A stretch of 64,000 bases of DNA from CAZSLI01 sp964607705 (GTDB lineage Bacteria; Actinomycetota; Coriobacteriia; Anaerosomatales; PHET01), in contig CAZSLI010000009.1 in NCBI GenBank assembly GCA_964607705.1, positions 21,789 to 85,788 on the forward strand. The letters are read 5' to 3'. Position numbers and translations under genes: made by a program. Under the pieces are notes generated by a model, which saw only the letters and a list, made by a program, of their open reading frames with translations, did no database searches and had not been told where the DNA came from. Shown here in pieces: positions 39,793 through 50,300 of this stretch. Within the stretch, counting starts at the first letter, position 1; every line of letters starts with the position of its first letter.

Positions 39793-42330
39793 GTGGCAGA
39801 TTCCAAGTACGAACCGCTCCGCATCGAAGAGAAGTGGCAGGCTGCGTGGGAACGTGAAGGCCTGTACCACGCCACCGAGGACCCCACAAAGCCCAAGAAG
39901 TACGTGCTCGAGATGTTCCCGTACCCGTCGGGAGACATCCACATGGGCCACGTGCGCAACTACACCATCGGCGACGTGATCGCGCGCCAGGCATCCATGA
40001 ACGGCTTCTCGGTGCTCCATCCCATCGGCTGGGACGCGTTCGGCCTGCCTGCCGAGAACGCCGCCATCAAGAGCAATTCCCACCCGGCGACGTGGACCTA
40101 CGCCAACATCGAGAAGCAGCGTGCGAGCTTCAAGCGCATGGGCTTTAGTTACGACTGGGACCGTGACGTGGTCACGTGCGACGAAGACTACTACCGCTGG
40201 GGCCAGTGGATCTTCGTGAAGTTCTGGGACAAGGGGCTCGTCGAGCGCAAGAGCTCGCCGGTCAACTGGTGTCCGAGCTGCATGACGGTGTTGGCTAACG
40301 AGCAGGTCCTCGGCGAGGGCGTGTGCTGGCGCTGCAAGAGCGTCGTGGAGAAGCGCGAGCTCGAGCAGTGGTACTTCAAGATCACCGAGTACGCCCAGGA
40401 GCTGCTCGACGACCTCGACAAGCTTCCCGGATGGCCTGAGCGCGTCAAGACGATGCAGGCCAACTGGATAGGACGCAGCGAGGGCGCCGAGGTGGAGTTC
40501 GAGCTGTGCGACGCCGAGGGCGAGCCGAGCGGCGAGCGGATGACGGTCTTCACGACCCGGCCGGACACCCTCTTCGGCTGCTCGTTCTTCCTGCTCGCGC
40601 CGGAACACCCGAGGGTGCGCGAGTTCGTCGAGGGAACCGAGTACGAGGCCGAGGTCATGGCTGTCGTTGAGAAGGCGTCACGCGAGACGGCCGTGGAGCG
40701 ACAGTTGGGGGAGCGCGAGAAGAACGGCGCTTTCACGGGCCGCTACGTGGTGAACCCGGTCAACGGCGAGAAGGTGCCCGTCTGGGTGAGTGACTACGTC
40801 CTGATGGACTACGGGACCGGCGCCGTGATGGCGGTGCCCTCCGGCGACCAGCGCGACTTCGAGTTCGCCCGCAAGTATGGGCTGCCCATCCCGCCGGTCG
40901 TGGTGGCTGATGGCGACGAGCTCCTCGGCGAGCTGGCCGGTGTGGCCGAGCGCGTACGCACAGAGGTGCCGTGGGCCGAGGCGTACGCCGGCGAGGGCGT
41001 GATGGTGCAGTCGGGCGCGTTCACGGGGATGCGCGGCGGCAAGGCCAGCGAGGGCATGCGTGCGGTCACTGAGTGGCTTCTCGAGCGAGACCTCGGCCGG
41101 TTCTCTATCAACTTCCGTCTGCGTGACTGGCTCATCAGCCGTCAGCGCTACTGGGGCAACCCGATCCCGGCGATCCACTGCCCGTCGTGCGGCCTGGTGC
41201 CGGTTCCTGAGGACCAGCTGCCGGTGAAGATGCCGATGGACGTCGACGTCACAAAGGGCCAGACTCTCGCCGATATCCCCGAGTTCTACGAGACGACCTG
41301 CCCGAAGTGCGGTGGAGCTGCTCGGCGCGAGACCGACACGATGGATACGTTCACGTGCTCGTCCTGGTACTACCTGCGCTACGCCGACGCCCGCAACGAC
41401 GCGATGCCGTTCTCGCGTGAGAACGCGGACTACTGGCTGCCGGCCGACCAGTACATCGGCGGTATCGAGCACGCTATCCTGCACCTGCTCTATTCGAGGT
41501 TCTTCACCAAGGTGCTGCGGGACCTGGGCATGCTCGGGTTCGACGAGCCGTTCACGAACCTGCTCACCCAGGGGATGGTCAAGCTCGACGGCCAGACGAT
41601 GTCGAAGTCCAAAGGCAATGTGGTTGCACCTGAGGACATGATCGCGCAATACGGCTGTGACGCCCTGCGCGCCTACATCCTATTCATGGCACCGCCCGAC
41701 AAGGACCTCGACTGGAGTTACGAGGGGCTTGACGGCATGTACCGTTGGCTCGGTCGCGTGTGGCGGTTCGTGGCGGATGCTGCCGAGGCGTCGGCTGCCG
41801 GCTGCGGCGTAGCGGCTGCGGCCGACGACGCTGCAAAGACGCTCCACCGCGAGATGCACCGTGTCATCGGCAAGGTGACCGCGGACGTCGAGCGGTTCCA
41901 GTTCAACACTGCCATCGCGGCGATGATGGAGCTGACGAACGCCGCGTACGACTACCGCAAGGCCGGGGTCGCCGAGCAGCGCGATGTCGCCTTGCAGCGT
42001 TCGGTCGCCGAGACGCTCACGCTCTTGCTGGCGCCCTTCACGCCTCACATGAGTGAGGAGCTGTGGCGCGGGGTCCTCGGCAAGAATGCGTCGGTGCACC
42101 TCGAGTCGTGGCCCGCATTCGACGCGAGCGCCGCGACCGCGGACGAGGTCGAGCTCGCTGTGCAGGTCAACGGAAAGGTGCGGGGCAAGATCACCGTTCC
42201 GCGGGAGGCCGCCGAGGACGACGTCGTGGCAGCCGCACTCGCGGAGGTGGGCGCGCATCTGGCGGGTAAGGACGTCAAGAAGGTCGTGGTCGTACAGGGA
42301 AAGCTCGTAAGCGTCGTTGTAGCCGGATAG
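39793..42330 (+). CDS. leuS: Leucyl-tRNA synthetase
   Basis: 845 aa class I aminoacyl-tRNA synthetase of bacterial type. HIGH-type motif PYPSGDIHMGHVRNYTIGD split at residues 40-58 (HMGH), zinc-like cysteines CPSCMTV and CWRCKSVVEKRE, editing (CP1) domain with FTTRPDTLFG, second cysteine pair CPSCGLVP and CPKCGG, KMSKS motif TMSKSKGNVV, and anticodon-binding domain with the late MSEELWRGVLG. Normal length. GTG start with GAGGAGG upstream. No T-box leader is visible in the 120 nt between ldh and leuS. Confidence 0.97.
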   Translation: MADSKYEPLRIEEKWQAAWEREGLYHATEDPTKPKKYVLEMFPYPSGDIHMGHVRNYTIGDVIARQASMNGFSVLHPIGWDAFGLPAENAAIKSNSHPATWTYANIEKQRASFKRMGFSYDWDRDVVTCDEDYYRWGQWIFVKFWDKGLVERKSSPVNWCPSCMTVLANEQVLGEGVCWRCKSVVEKRELEQWYFKITEYAQELLDDLDKLPGWPERVKTMQANWIGRSEGAEVEFELCDAEGEPSGERMTVFTTRPDTLFGCSFFLLAPEHPRVREFVEGTEYEAEVMAVVEKASRETAVERQLGEREKNGAFTGRYVVNPVNGEKVPVWVSDYVLMDYGTGAVMAVPSGDQRDFEFARKYGLPIPPVVVADGDELLGELAGVAERVRTEVPWAEAYAGEGVMVQSGAFTGMRGGKASEGMRAVTEWLLERDLGRFSINFRLRDWLISRQRYWGNPIPAIHCPSCGLVPVPEDQLPVKMPMDVDVTKGQTLADIPEFYETTCPKCGGAARRETDTMDTFTCSSWYYLRYADARNDAMPFSRENADYWLPADQYIGGIEHAILHLLYSRFFTKVLRDLGMLGFDEPFTNLLTQGMVKLDGQTMSKSKGNVVAPEDMIAQYGCDALRAYILFMAPPDKDLDWSYEGLDGMYRWLGRVWRFVADAAEASAAGCGVAAAADDAAKTLHREMHRVIGKVTADVERFQFNTAIAAMMELTNAAYDYRKAGVAEQRDVALQRSVAETLTLLLAPFTPHMSEELWRGVLGKNASVHLESWPAFDASAATADEVELAVQVNGKVRGKITVPREAAEDDVVAAALAEVGAHLAGKDVKKVVVVQGKLVSVVVAG

Positions 42331-42353
42331 CGCACTGCTGGTTCGTTGTTACG

Positions 42354-42386
42354 AAGGAGCGGACGGCCATCGGCCGCCCGCTCCTT
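42354..42386. terminator. Intrinsic terminator after leuS
   Basis: Fifteen-bp stem with one mismatch (arms 42354-42368 and 42372-42386), ATC loop, followed by TTCGATTCG after a TTTT run. It lies between leuS and the converging secreted-protein gene. Confidence 0.8.
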
Positions 42387-42411
42387 TTCGATTCGTTTTG
42401 CGTGTGCGCAG

Positions 42412-42864
42412 CTAGTTGAGAACGTAGATGCTGTAGTTATTGTTGATCGCGTCGAGAGCGCTCTTGAGTTTCAGCAGGTCCTCTCGCGACATGGTGTCGA
42501 TGTTCGCGAACGCGTCGTGCACCATCTGGTCGATCTCGTACATCGAGAAGAACGCTCCGCACGGGCCTTGGAAATACGTGTCCCTGAACGCGACATCTCC
42601 ACAGACCGGGTTTGCCAGGTAGTTGTTGTGCCAGGCGATCGCCTGATTGACGAAGATCTGCTTGTAGTCGCCGCCGGCCGGCGTGCCGAAGCTGTAGCCG
42701 AACGCGGTGTCATTGGCGGTGTTGCCATCGTTCTTCCAGTAGCCTTGCGACCGCACCTTGCCGCACCAGGGGCTCGCGTCGCATTCCCCGTCCACTGCGA
42801 GCGCCGGTGCAGCCATGGCGAACAACATCAGTGCGGTCAGTACAAGCAGGGCGAGCTTCCTCAT
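42412..42864 (-). CDS. Small secreted protein with GYWKN motif
   Basis: 150-aa exported protein from the ATG at 42864, chosen because GAGGAGG lies 6 nt upstream. Residues 1-23 form a Sec signal peptide (MRKLALLVLTALMLF, cleavage after APALA). The mature part begins VDGECDASPWCGK and contains SQGYWKN-like VRSQGYWKNDG, NPVCGDV and GPCGAFF: four cysteines suited to two disulfides. The C-terminus is helical and acidic (MSREDLLKLKSALDAI). Aromatic residues and Asn are enriched, unlike its neighbours. The GYWKN motif is seen in assorted secreted proteins of actinobacteria and relatives, but I know no function. Isolated between leuS and comEA on the minus strand. Confidence 0.78.
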   Translation of the reverse strand: MRKLALLVLTALMLFAMAAPALAVDGECDASPWCGKVRSQGYWKNDGNTANDTAFGYSFGTPAGGDYKQIFVNQAIAWHNNYLANPVCGDVAFRDTYFQGPCGAFFSMYEIDQMVHDAFANIDTMSREDLLKLKSALDAINNNYSIYVLN

Positions 42865-43091
42865 GAGCTTCCTCCTCATCTCGCCGGACAATGTGTAACT
42901 CTTTCCCACTCGGTAACCCCCTGTGAGCTGGTTCTTTCTGCCATGGGAGCGACTGGATGAGCGCTTGGCTAGCTTCCGGTTGGTATTCGGCTGGTGAGGC
43001 GGTTTACGGTGGTCAAGCGGGTCGTGTGAAGGCGGCCCGCGCGGCCTGAGATTTCCTGCGACACCCTCGGCGCGGGGCGGGGGGTGGAGCG
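42865..43091. other. Intergenic region between divergent secreted-protein and comEA genes
   Basis: About 227 nt, lower in G+C next to the secreted gene. On the minus strand there is an imperfect direct repeat, GGTTACCGAGTGGG and AGAGTTACACATTG, within 45 nt of the start codon, which could be a regulator site or part of a promoter. I found no clear -10/-35 pair, open reading frame or RNA gene. Confidence 0.4.
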
Positions 43092-43772
43092 TTGCTGCAA
43101 GACATTCGGACGAGATGGGCTCAACTGGCGAGGCGTGCCGGGCTCAGGGACGTGCCACCGAGCGTGCCGGTGGCGGCGCTAGTCGTGGTTGTCGTCGCGT
43201 TGGGGTGGGCCCTGTGGCGATGGTGGCCTGCCGCCGCTCCTGCCGAGGGGTCGGACTCCCGTGGGGCGTCTGTGTCGGCGGAGACCACCCGCCCGGCCGC
43301 ACAGGCGGCGAGCCTGACCGCGGACGTGCTTGTCCATGTCGCTGGCAGCGTGCGCCGACCCGGCGTGTATCGGCTCCCGGCCGACGCGCGCGTGAACGAC
43401 GCCGTGGAAGCCGCCGGCGGATTGCTCGGCAGCGCCGAAGCTGATGCGGTGAACCTTGCGCGCGTTGTCGCGGACGGCGAGCAGATCCTGGTTCCGGCTC
43501 AAGGCGCGTCGCCCGCTGCGGCAGGTGCCCCGGCGGGCAGCGCACCGCCAGCGGCTGGTTCTGCCGGAGCAGCGGGCTCTCCGCTCGACCTCAACTCGGC
43601 TGACGCCGCAGCCTTTGACACGCTGCCGGGCGTCGGTCCCGCCACGGCGGCGAAGATAGTGGCGGACCGTGAGGCGAACGGCCCGTTCGCGCGAGTGGAG
43701 GACTTGGGCCGGGTCGCAGGGATCGGCCCCAAGAAGCTCGAGCAACTGAGCGGACTGGTCTGTGTCCGATGA
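43092..43772 (+). CDS. comEA: DNA-uptake protein ComEA
   Basis: 226 aa, TTG start with GGGTGGAG upstream. One membrane helix at about 27-45 (VPVAALVVVVVALGWALW), a flexible Ala/Ser spacer, a SLBB-type domain at about 78-137 (VHVAGSVRRPGVYRLPADA, AVNLARVVADGEQILVP), an Ala/Gly linker and a C-terminal helix-hairpin-helix DNA-binding domain (LDLNSADAAAFDTLPGVGPA, DLGRVAGIGPKKLEQLSGL). It binds double-stranded DNA outside the membrane and hands it to ComEC. Overlaps comEC by 11 nt; comEB is absent. Confidence 0.94.
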   Translation: MLQDIRTRWAQLARRAGLRDVPPSVPVAALVVVVVALGWALWRWWPAAAPAEGSDSRGASVSAETTRPAAQAASLTADVLVHVAGSVRRPGVYRLPADARVNDAVEAAGGLLGSAEADAVNLARVVADGEQILVPAQGASPAAAGAPAGSAPPAAGSAGAAGSPLDLNSADAAAFDTLPGVGPATAAKIVADREANGPFARVEDLGRVAGIGPKKLEQLSGLVCVR

Positions 43773-46374
43773 CGGGCGCACCATCGTCCGGCCGTCGGTG
43801 CCACCGGCGGTCTGGATGGCCGCGGCCTGCTGGCTGGGGATGACGATCGCCGAGGAGATGGGCTGGCGGTCGTACGTCAGCGGGGAGCCATTCCCGGCTG
43901 CTTTGATTGTCGCCACGTGCACCTTGCTCCTGATCAGCGTGCTTGCGCTGCGCCGCCGCGCGCTCGTCGCGCTCGTGATCGTGGGGCTCTGCATAGGGTC
44001 GGCCGCCGGCGGTCTCTACAACCGGCGCTGGCTTACCGATGTCGGGCGGTTGTCGGGTGCCGCCAACCAGCGGTGGGACTGTGAAGTCATAAGCGATTCG
44101 CAGATAGGCAGGTTTGGCGCAAGCTCCGATGCCGTCGCCTCCGGGGGTGCGTGCGTGCGAGTTTCGTGGGGCGATACGGCGCCTGAAGTGGGCGAGCGCG
44201 TCACCTTCTTCGGCAGTCTTAAGCCACCAGGGACGGACGACGGAGGGCGGCGCATGCATCGCGCGGGAAGCGTTGGATACGTGTCCGCACGTTGTGTCCG
44301 CATGCTTGGACCCGCGCACAGCGTCCGTGGGGCAGTCGCGCCTCTGCGGCGGTGGGCGGGTCACCGCATCGACTCAGTCCCGGGTCCCGGAGGCGCGCTG
44401 CTGTCAGGGGTGGTGATCGGCGATCGGAGGCGGCTGGCGGGAACGTCCCCGGAGGCCGACTTCAGGACGACGGGGCTCACGCATCTCGTGGCAGTGAGCG
44501 GGGGACACCTGGTGGTCATCGCCGCCTTGGTGGGCGCGCTGCTGTCCGCCAGCCGGCTGCCGCGAGCGCCGTCGACGGCGGTTCTCATCGGCGTTCTCGG
44601 CATGTATGTGGTGGTGTCGGGCGTACAGTCCTCCGCAGTGCGGGCATGGCTCATGGCGACCGTAGTGGGCGTCGTGTCGCTCGCGGGGAGACGGGTTGAC
44701 GGTCTTGCGGCGCTCGCATGGGCCGTGGTGGTCTCGCTCGTGGTATGGCCGGACAGCGCGTTCGACCTCGGGCTGCAGCTGTCCGTCGCGTCGGTTGCCG
44801 GCCTGCTGTTGTTCGCGAGGCTTACGGAGGCGTGGCTCGGCGCAGCGCTGCCGCGGACGGCTGGTGCGCTCGCCGGCGCCGTGGGACTCACGCTTGTCGC
44901 GCAGGCCGCGACGCTGCCTCTCACGGTGAGCACCTTCGGGATGCTGTCGTTGGTGTCGCCGCTGGCCAATCTGATCGCGGGTCCGTTGGTCTCCGTCGTG
45001 CTGTCCGTGGGAATGGCAGGACTCTGCGTCACCGCAGTCTGGCCCAGGGTGGGGCTCGTGGTCCTGATGGTCGCGGGCGCAGCCGGCAACGCCTGCGTCG
45101 ACGCCGCCGGATGGCTGGCACGATGGCCGCACGCTGCTGTGCCGCTCGGGGCGGACTCCCGTTTCGCGGCGGCACTCTGTGCCGGGGCAGCCGGAGCCCT
45201 GTGGGCCACGTGGCCGCAGCCGCGTGGCCGGGCGTTCCCCCGGGGGGTCCTCGCGTGCGCGCTGGTAGGGCTGGTCGCTCTCGCACTCGGTCCTCGCCCG
45301 GCGGACGGCGTTCGAGTCGTCGTGATGGACGTGGGACAGGGCGACGCGATCCTGGTGCGCGACGGTCCCGCCGCCGTCCTGGTGGATGCCGGCCCGTCGC
45401 CGGAGAGCCTGCGCACCGCACTCTTGCGAAACGGGGTGCGTTCTCTTGACGCGGTCGTGATCAGCCATCTTCACGACGACCATGCGGGGGGTCTCAAGGC
45501 GCTGGCTGGGACGATTCCGGTTCGGCGGGCGTACGTCGCCGCCGGCGCGCTGGGGGAAGGCGGTCACCCTGAAGTGATCGGGCTACTCAAATCAGTCAGC
45601 GACGAAGTGCTCGAGCTCGGCACGGGTCAGGAGCTGACCGTCGGCCGTCTGACGCTTCAAGCCGTCTCGCCCGCGAGCGCCGTCGCCGATGCCGCCGAGA
45701 ACGACTCGTCGGTCGTGTTGCTGGCGCGCGCGTGGCAGACGGAGGTCCTGCTCACCGGCGACGCCGAGTCGGAGGTCCTCGAGCGTGTGGTAGGCGCGGG
45801 GCTGGTCCCCGACATCGACGTACTCAAGGTCGGCCATCACGGGAGCGCTTCGGCCGTCTCTCCCGGTTCGCTTTCGGCGTTGCGCCCCGAGTGGGCGATC
45901 ATCAGCGTGGGCGCGGGAAACCGCTTCGGCCACCCCACGCCATCGACGCTCGAGCTACTGTCCGCAGCGGGAGCCCGAGTGCTGCGGACGGACCAGGGCG
46001 GTGATGTGACTGTGCTGCCCGGTCCGAACGGGTGCACGGTCGAGAGCCAGAATCGTGGAACCGCCTCGGGTGGCTATGCGACACTAGGGACTCGCATACG
46101 ACCGACCCCGGAGAGCCATGGCCCGCGATACCAGCGACTTGAAACCCGTCTACCTGATCTTGAGCGAGCAGCCGATGCTCGTGGACCAGGCGCTCACGCG
46201 ACTCCGCTCACGAGTTGCCGAGGTCGCCGACCTCGACTTCAACTCCCAAGTGTTCGAGGGCGACGCCGCGTCAGCCGACGACATCATCGTCTCCTGCAAC
46301 ACGATGCCGTTTGCATCCGATCACCGGCTCGTCGTGGTCCGGGGCGTCGAGAAGCTCTCCAAAGACGGACTTGA
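43762..46374 (+). CDS. comEC: ComEC/Rec2 competence channel, 3' end overlapping holA
   Basis: 870 aa as read. N-terminal membrane and OB-like region, central competence domain with many helices (TTGLTHLVAVSGGHLVVIAA), then a metallo-beta-lactamase domain (VVVMDVGQGDAILVRDGPAA, ISHLHDDHAGGLKAL, DVLKVGHHGSASAVSPGSL). The known role is to pass single-stranded DNA through the membrane during transformation. The conserved part ends near residue 760. The remaining about 85-100 residues are Arg-rich and are simply another reading frame of the beginning of holA, giving a 257-nt overlap. A one-base shift before 46085 would meet a TAG in CACTAGG, so a frameshift or sequencing error is possible. GTG start overlapping comEA. 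Confidence 0.88.
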   Translation: MSDDGRTIVRPSVPPAVWMAAACWLGMTIAEEMGWRSYVSGEPFPAALIVATCTLLLISVLALRRRALVALVIVGLCIGSAAGGLYNRRWLTDVGRLSGAANQRWDCEVISDSQIGRFGASSDAVASGGACVRVSWGDTAPEVGERVTFFGSLKPPGTDDGGRRMHRAGSVGYVSARCVRMLGPAHSVRGAVAPLRRWAGHRIDSVPGPGGALLSGVVIGDRRRLAGTSPEADFRTTGLTHLVAVSGGHLVVIAALVGALLSASRLPRAPSTAVLIGVLGMYVVVSGVQSSAVRAWLMATVVGVVSLAGRRVDGLAALAWAVVVSLVVWPDSAFDLGLQLSVASVAGLLLFARLTEAWLGAALPRTAGALAGAVGLTLVAQAATLPLTVSTFGMLSLVSPLANLIAGPLVSVVLSVGMAGLCVTAVWPRVGLVVLMVAGAAGNACVDAAGWLARWPHAAVPLGADSRFAAALCAGAAGALWATWPQPRGRAFPRGVLACALVGLVALALGPRPADGVRVVVMDVGQGDAILVRDGPAAVLVDAGPSPESLRTALLRNGVRSLDAVVISHLHDDHAGGLKALAGTIPVRRAYVAAGALGEGGHPEVIGLLKSVSDEVLELGTGQELTVGRLTLQAVSPASAVADAAENDSSVVLLARAWQTEVLLTGDAESEVLERVVGAGLVPDIDVLKVGHHGSASAVSPGSLSALRPEWAIISVGAGNRFGHPTPSTLELLSAAGARVLRTDQGGDVTVLPGPNGCTVESQNRGTASGGYATLGTRIRPTPESHGPRYQRLETRLPDLERAADARGPGAHATPLTSCRGRRPRLQLPSVRGRRRVSRRHHRLLQHDAVCIRSPARRGPGRREALQRRT

Positions 46375-47086
46375 AGCGTTGACCGCCTACTGTGGCGATC
46401 CGTCGCCGACCACCATTCTGGCGTTGGCCGGCGCAAAGCTGGCCAAGAACACGCGCCTCTATAAGGCCGTCGACAAGCTCGGCGGCGTGGTCGACCGCAA
46501 GATGGACAAACGTGACGTGCCGGCGTTCGTGCGGGCGCTCTTCGCCGACAAGGGAAAGCAGATCCCCCTGGATGCCGCCGAGGAGCTCGTGAGCGCCGTC
46601 GGCTATGACCTGCGCAAGCTCTCGGTGGAGGTCGACAAGGCCGTGGCCTACGTCGGAGAGCGTTCAGCGGTCACGCGCGCTGATATCGAGGGCGTTGCCG
46701 CCACGACGGCGCCGACGAGCATTTGGGAGTTCACCGAGGCGGTCGGCGACCGCGACTGCCGTCGTGCGCTGGCGCGCGCCGGCGACCTCATCGGCGAGGG
46801 CGAGTCGCCCTACGGCCTGCAGGCGCTGGCGCTGCGCACTGTGCGGGACCTGATCGCGGTACGGGCACTGATGGATCGCGGCTCGTCCTCGGCATTCGAG
46901 GTGGCGCGGGAGATGGGGCGCCCTGACTGGCAGGTGAAGCGGCTGCTTCGACAGGCGAGGGGCTTCCGCGGGGACGAACTCGTGGACCTGCTTCGCGCCG
47001 CAGCTGATGCTGACGCACAAATGAAAACGAGCCGGGATGCCCGGCTCGTCCTCGAACGCTGGATTGTGAAGGTGTGCGGGGTCTAG
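46118..47086 (+). CDS. holA: DNA polymerase III, delta subunit
   Basis: 322 aa clamp-loader subunit that opens the beta clamp. Start KPVYLILSEQPMLVDQALTR is the normal N-terminus, so the ATG at 46118 (GGAG 5 nt upstream) is firm despite lying inside the comEC frame. Other family segments: RLVVVRGVEKLSKDGLEALT, GGVVDRKMDKRDVPAFVRAL, SIWEFTEAVGDRDCRRAL, ARLVLERWIVKVCGV. Gene order comEC-holA-rpsT(convergent)-lepA is typical of Gram-positive genomes. Its last 4 nt overlap the stop of rpsT on the other strand. Confidence 0.93.
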   Translation: MARDTSDLKPVYLILSEQPMLVDQALTRLRSRVAEVADLDFNSQVFEGDAASADDIIVSCNTMPFASDHRLVVVRGVEKLSKDGLEALTAYCGDPSPTTILALAGAKLAKNTRLYKAVDKLGGVVDRKMDKRDVPAFVRALFADKGKQIPLDAAEELVSAVGYDLRKLSVEVDKAVAYVGERSAVTRADIEGVAATTAPTSIWEFTEAVGDRDCRRALARAGDLIGEGESPYGLQALALRTVRDLIAVRALMDRGSSSAFEVAREMGRPDWQVKRLLRQARGFRGDELVDLLRAAADADAQMKTSRDARLVLERWIVKVCGV

Positions 47087-47346
47087 CCGACCTTGTTCGC
47101 TGCCTTCATGATGCCCGACTTGCGGTTGGCAGCCTGGCTCTTGTGGATGACGCCCTTGCTGGCAGCCTTGTCGAGCTCCCTCGACGCCTCGAGAGCGGCG
47201 GCCTTGGCGGCAGCGGCATCTCCGGCGTCGATCGCGGCGTTGACCTTCTTGATCGCCGTCTTGAGAGAGGACTTCACAGCCTTGTTGCGCTGATGGGCCT
47301 TCTCGTTGGTGATGACGCGCTTCTTCTGGCTCTTGATGTTTGCCAC
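47083..47346 (-). CDS. rpsT: 30S ribosomal protein S20
   Basis: 87 aa, exactly the usual length, from a GTG with GGAAGGA about 9 nt upstream; the longer frame to 47418 is in the leader. Typical sequence ANIKSQKKRVITNEKAHQRN, KAAIDAG-type repeats and a C-terminal NRKSGIMKAANKVG. Binds the 5' domain of 16S rRNA. It is divergent from lepA and tail-to-tail with holA. A TATCCT with an upstream TG (minus strand, about 47411) may be its -10. Confidence 0.97.
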   Translation of the reverse strand: MANIKSQKKRVITNEKAHQRNKAVKSSLKTAIKKVNAAIDAGDAAAAKAAALEASRELDKAASKGVIHKSQAANRKSGIMKAANKVG

Positions 47347-47472
47347 GGTGGCAGTTTCCTTCCGATAACGATGGTGCCCTTCGCAGTGGGGTGCGATGGA
47401 ACCGTGAGAGGATAGCACACGCCGCCGGGCGGTGCTAGCCGTTTGGGTATCGAAGCGAGGGCTCCTCGCTGC

Positions 47473-47478
47473 TACACT
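47473..47478 (+). promoter_or_regulatory. Candidate -10 element placing the lepA transcript start at or next to its ATG
   Basis: TACACT ends 8 nt before the lepA ATG, and no Shine-Dalgarno-like purine run is present in the 8 nt between (AAGCCGCT). Transcription from it would start at or within 2 nt of the ATG, giving a leaderless mRNA. No matching -35 was found. Confidence 0.35.
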
Positions 47479-47486
47479 AAGCCGCT

Positions 47487-49292
<1,806 letters not shown>

Positions 49293-49313
49293 CCACGCCA
49301 CGGCGACCTGCCG

Positions 49314-50300
49314 ATGACCCGTCACCCGCTCTCACTTCCGCCCCGCGCCGTCGTGCTCGCGCCGATGGCCGGCGTCACCGAGGCGCCCTTCCGCGGCATC
49401 TGCAAGCAGATGGGCGCCGAGCTGACCTACACCGAGATGGTCAGCGTCAAGGGCTTGCACTACAACCCCGATTCGAACGCCACCCGTGCACTGCTCACCT
49501 TCGACGCGCTCGAGGTGCCGTGCGCGGTGCAGCTCTTCGGCTCGGAACCCGAGATGATGGCCGCTCAAGCGGCCCGACTCACCGAGCGCCACGCCGGCAT
49601 GATCCGACTCATCGACATCAACATGGGCTGCCCCGTGACCAAGGTCGTCGCGAAGGGCGAGGGGAGCGCGCTCATGCGGACCCAGGCGCTCGCCGTCGCG
49701 ATCGTCGAGGCCGTGAGCTCGGCGGTCGACGTGCCTGTGACCGTCAAGTTCCGCAAGGGCTGGGACGCCGCCGAGGAGAACGCAGTGGAGTTTGCGCAGG
49801 CGATGGAGGACGCGGGCGCCGCGGCTGTCGCAGTGCATGGCCGCACGCGCGAGCAGTTCTACCGCGGCCAGGCCGACTGGGACGCTATCGCCGCGGTGAA
49901 GGCCGCCGTGAGCGTGCCGGTCCTCGGCAGCGGAGACGTGTTCTCGGCGTCCGATGTGGTCGCCATGTTCGAACGCACGGGGGTCGACGCGGTCATGGTC
50001 GCTCGCGGCGCACAGGGGGATCCCTGGATCTTCCGCGAGGCACGCGCGCTGCTCGACGGCGACGACCCGCTGCCTCGCCCGACCGCCATCGAGCGGATAG
50101 AGATGGCGCGGCGGCACGCGGCCCTGCTTGCGGGATTCGCGGGTGTGCGCTCGTTCGTTCGCATGCGCAAGCACGTCGCCTGGTACGTCGCCGAGATGCC
50201 GGGTGCCTCGGCGGTGCGCGGTCTGGTGAACGACTGCGGCAGCTACGAGGAGCTCGACCGCTTGCTCGCCGAGTACCAGCGCCAGTTCGAGGTGGCGTGA
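49314..50300 (+). CDS. dusB: tRNA-dihydrouridine synthase DusB
   Basis: 328-aa FMN enzyme reducing specific uridines in the tRNA D loop with NADPH. TIM-barrel signatures: VVLAPMAGVTEAPFRGICKQ, the catalytic C106 in DINMGCPVTKVV, VKFRKGWDAAEENAVEFAQA, VHGRTREQFYRGQADWDAIA, GSGDVFSASDV, VARGAQGDPWIFREA. ATG start 21 nt after lepA without a strong ribosome-binding site. The stop TGA is shared with the hemW ATG (TGATG). Confidence 0.95.
   Translation: MTRHPLSLPPRAVVLAPMAGVTEAPFRGICKQMGAELTYTEMVSVKGLHYNPDSNATRALLTFDALEVPCAVQLFGSEPEMMAAQAARLTERHAGMIRLIDINMGCPVTKVVAKGEGSALMRTQALAVAIVEAVSSAVDVPVTVKFRKGWDAAEENAVEFAQAMEDAGAAAVAVHGRTREQFYRGQADWDAIAAVKAAVSVPVLGSGDVFSASDVVAMFERTGVDAVMVARGAQGDPWIFREARALLDGDDPLPRPTAIERIEMARRHAALLAGFAGVRSFVRMRKHVAWYVAEMPGASAVRGLVNDCGSYEELDRLLAEYQRQFEVA

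Noticed and set aside
42905..43000. GGGGGTTACCG on the minus strand as a possible cyclic-di-GMP (GEMM) riboswitch
   Set aside because: Only this short 3'-end-like string is similar; the GAAA tetraloop and the GGGACGCAAAGCC-type core are absent.
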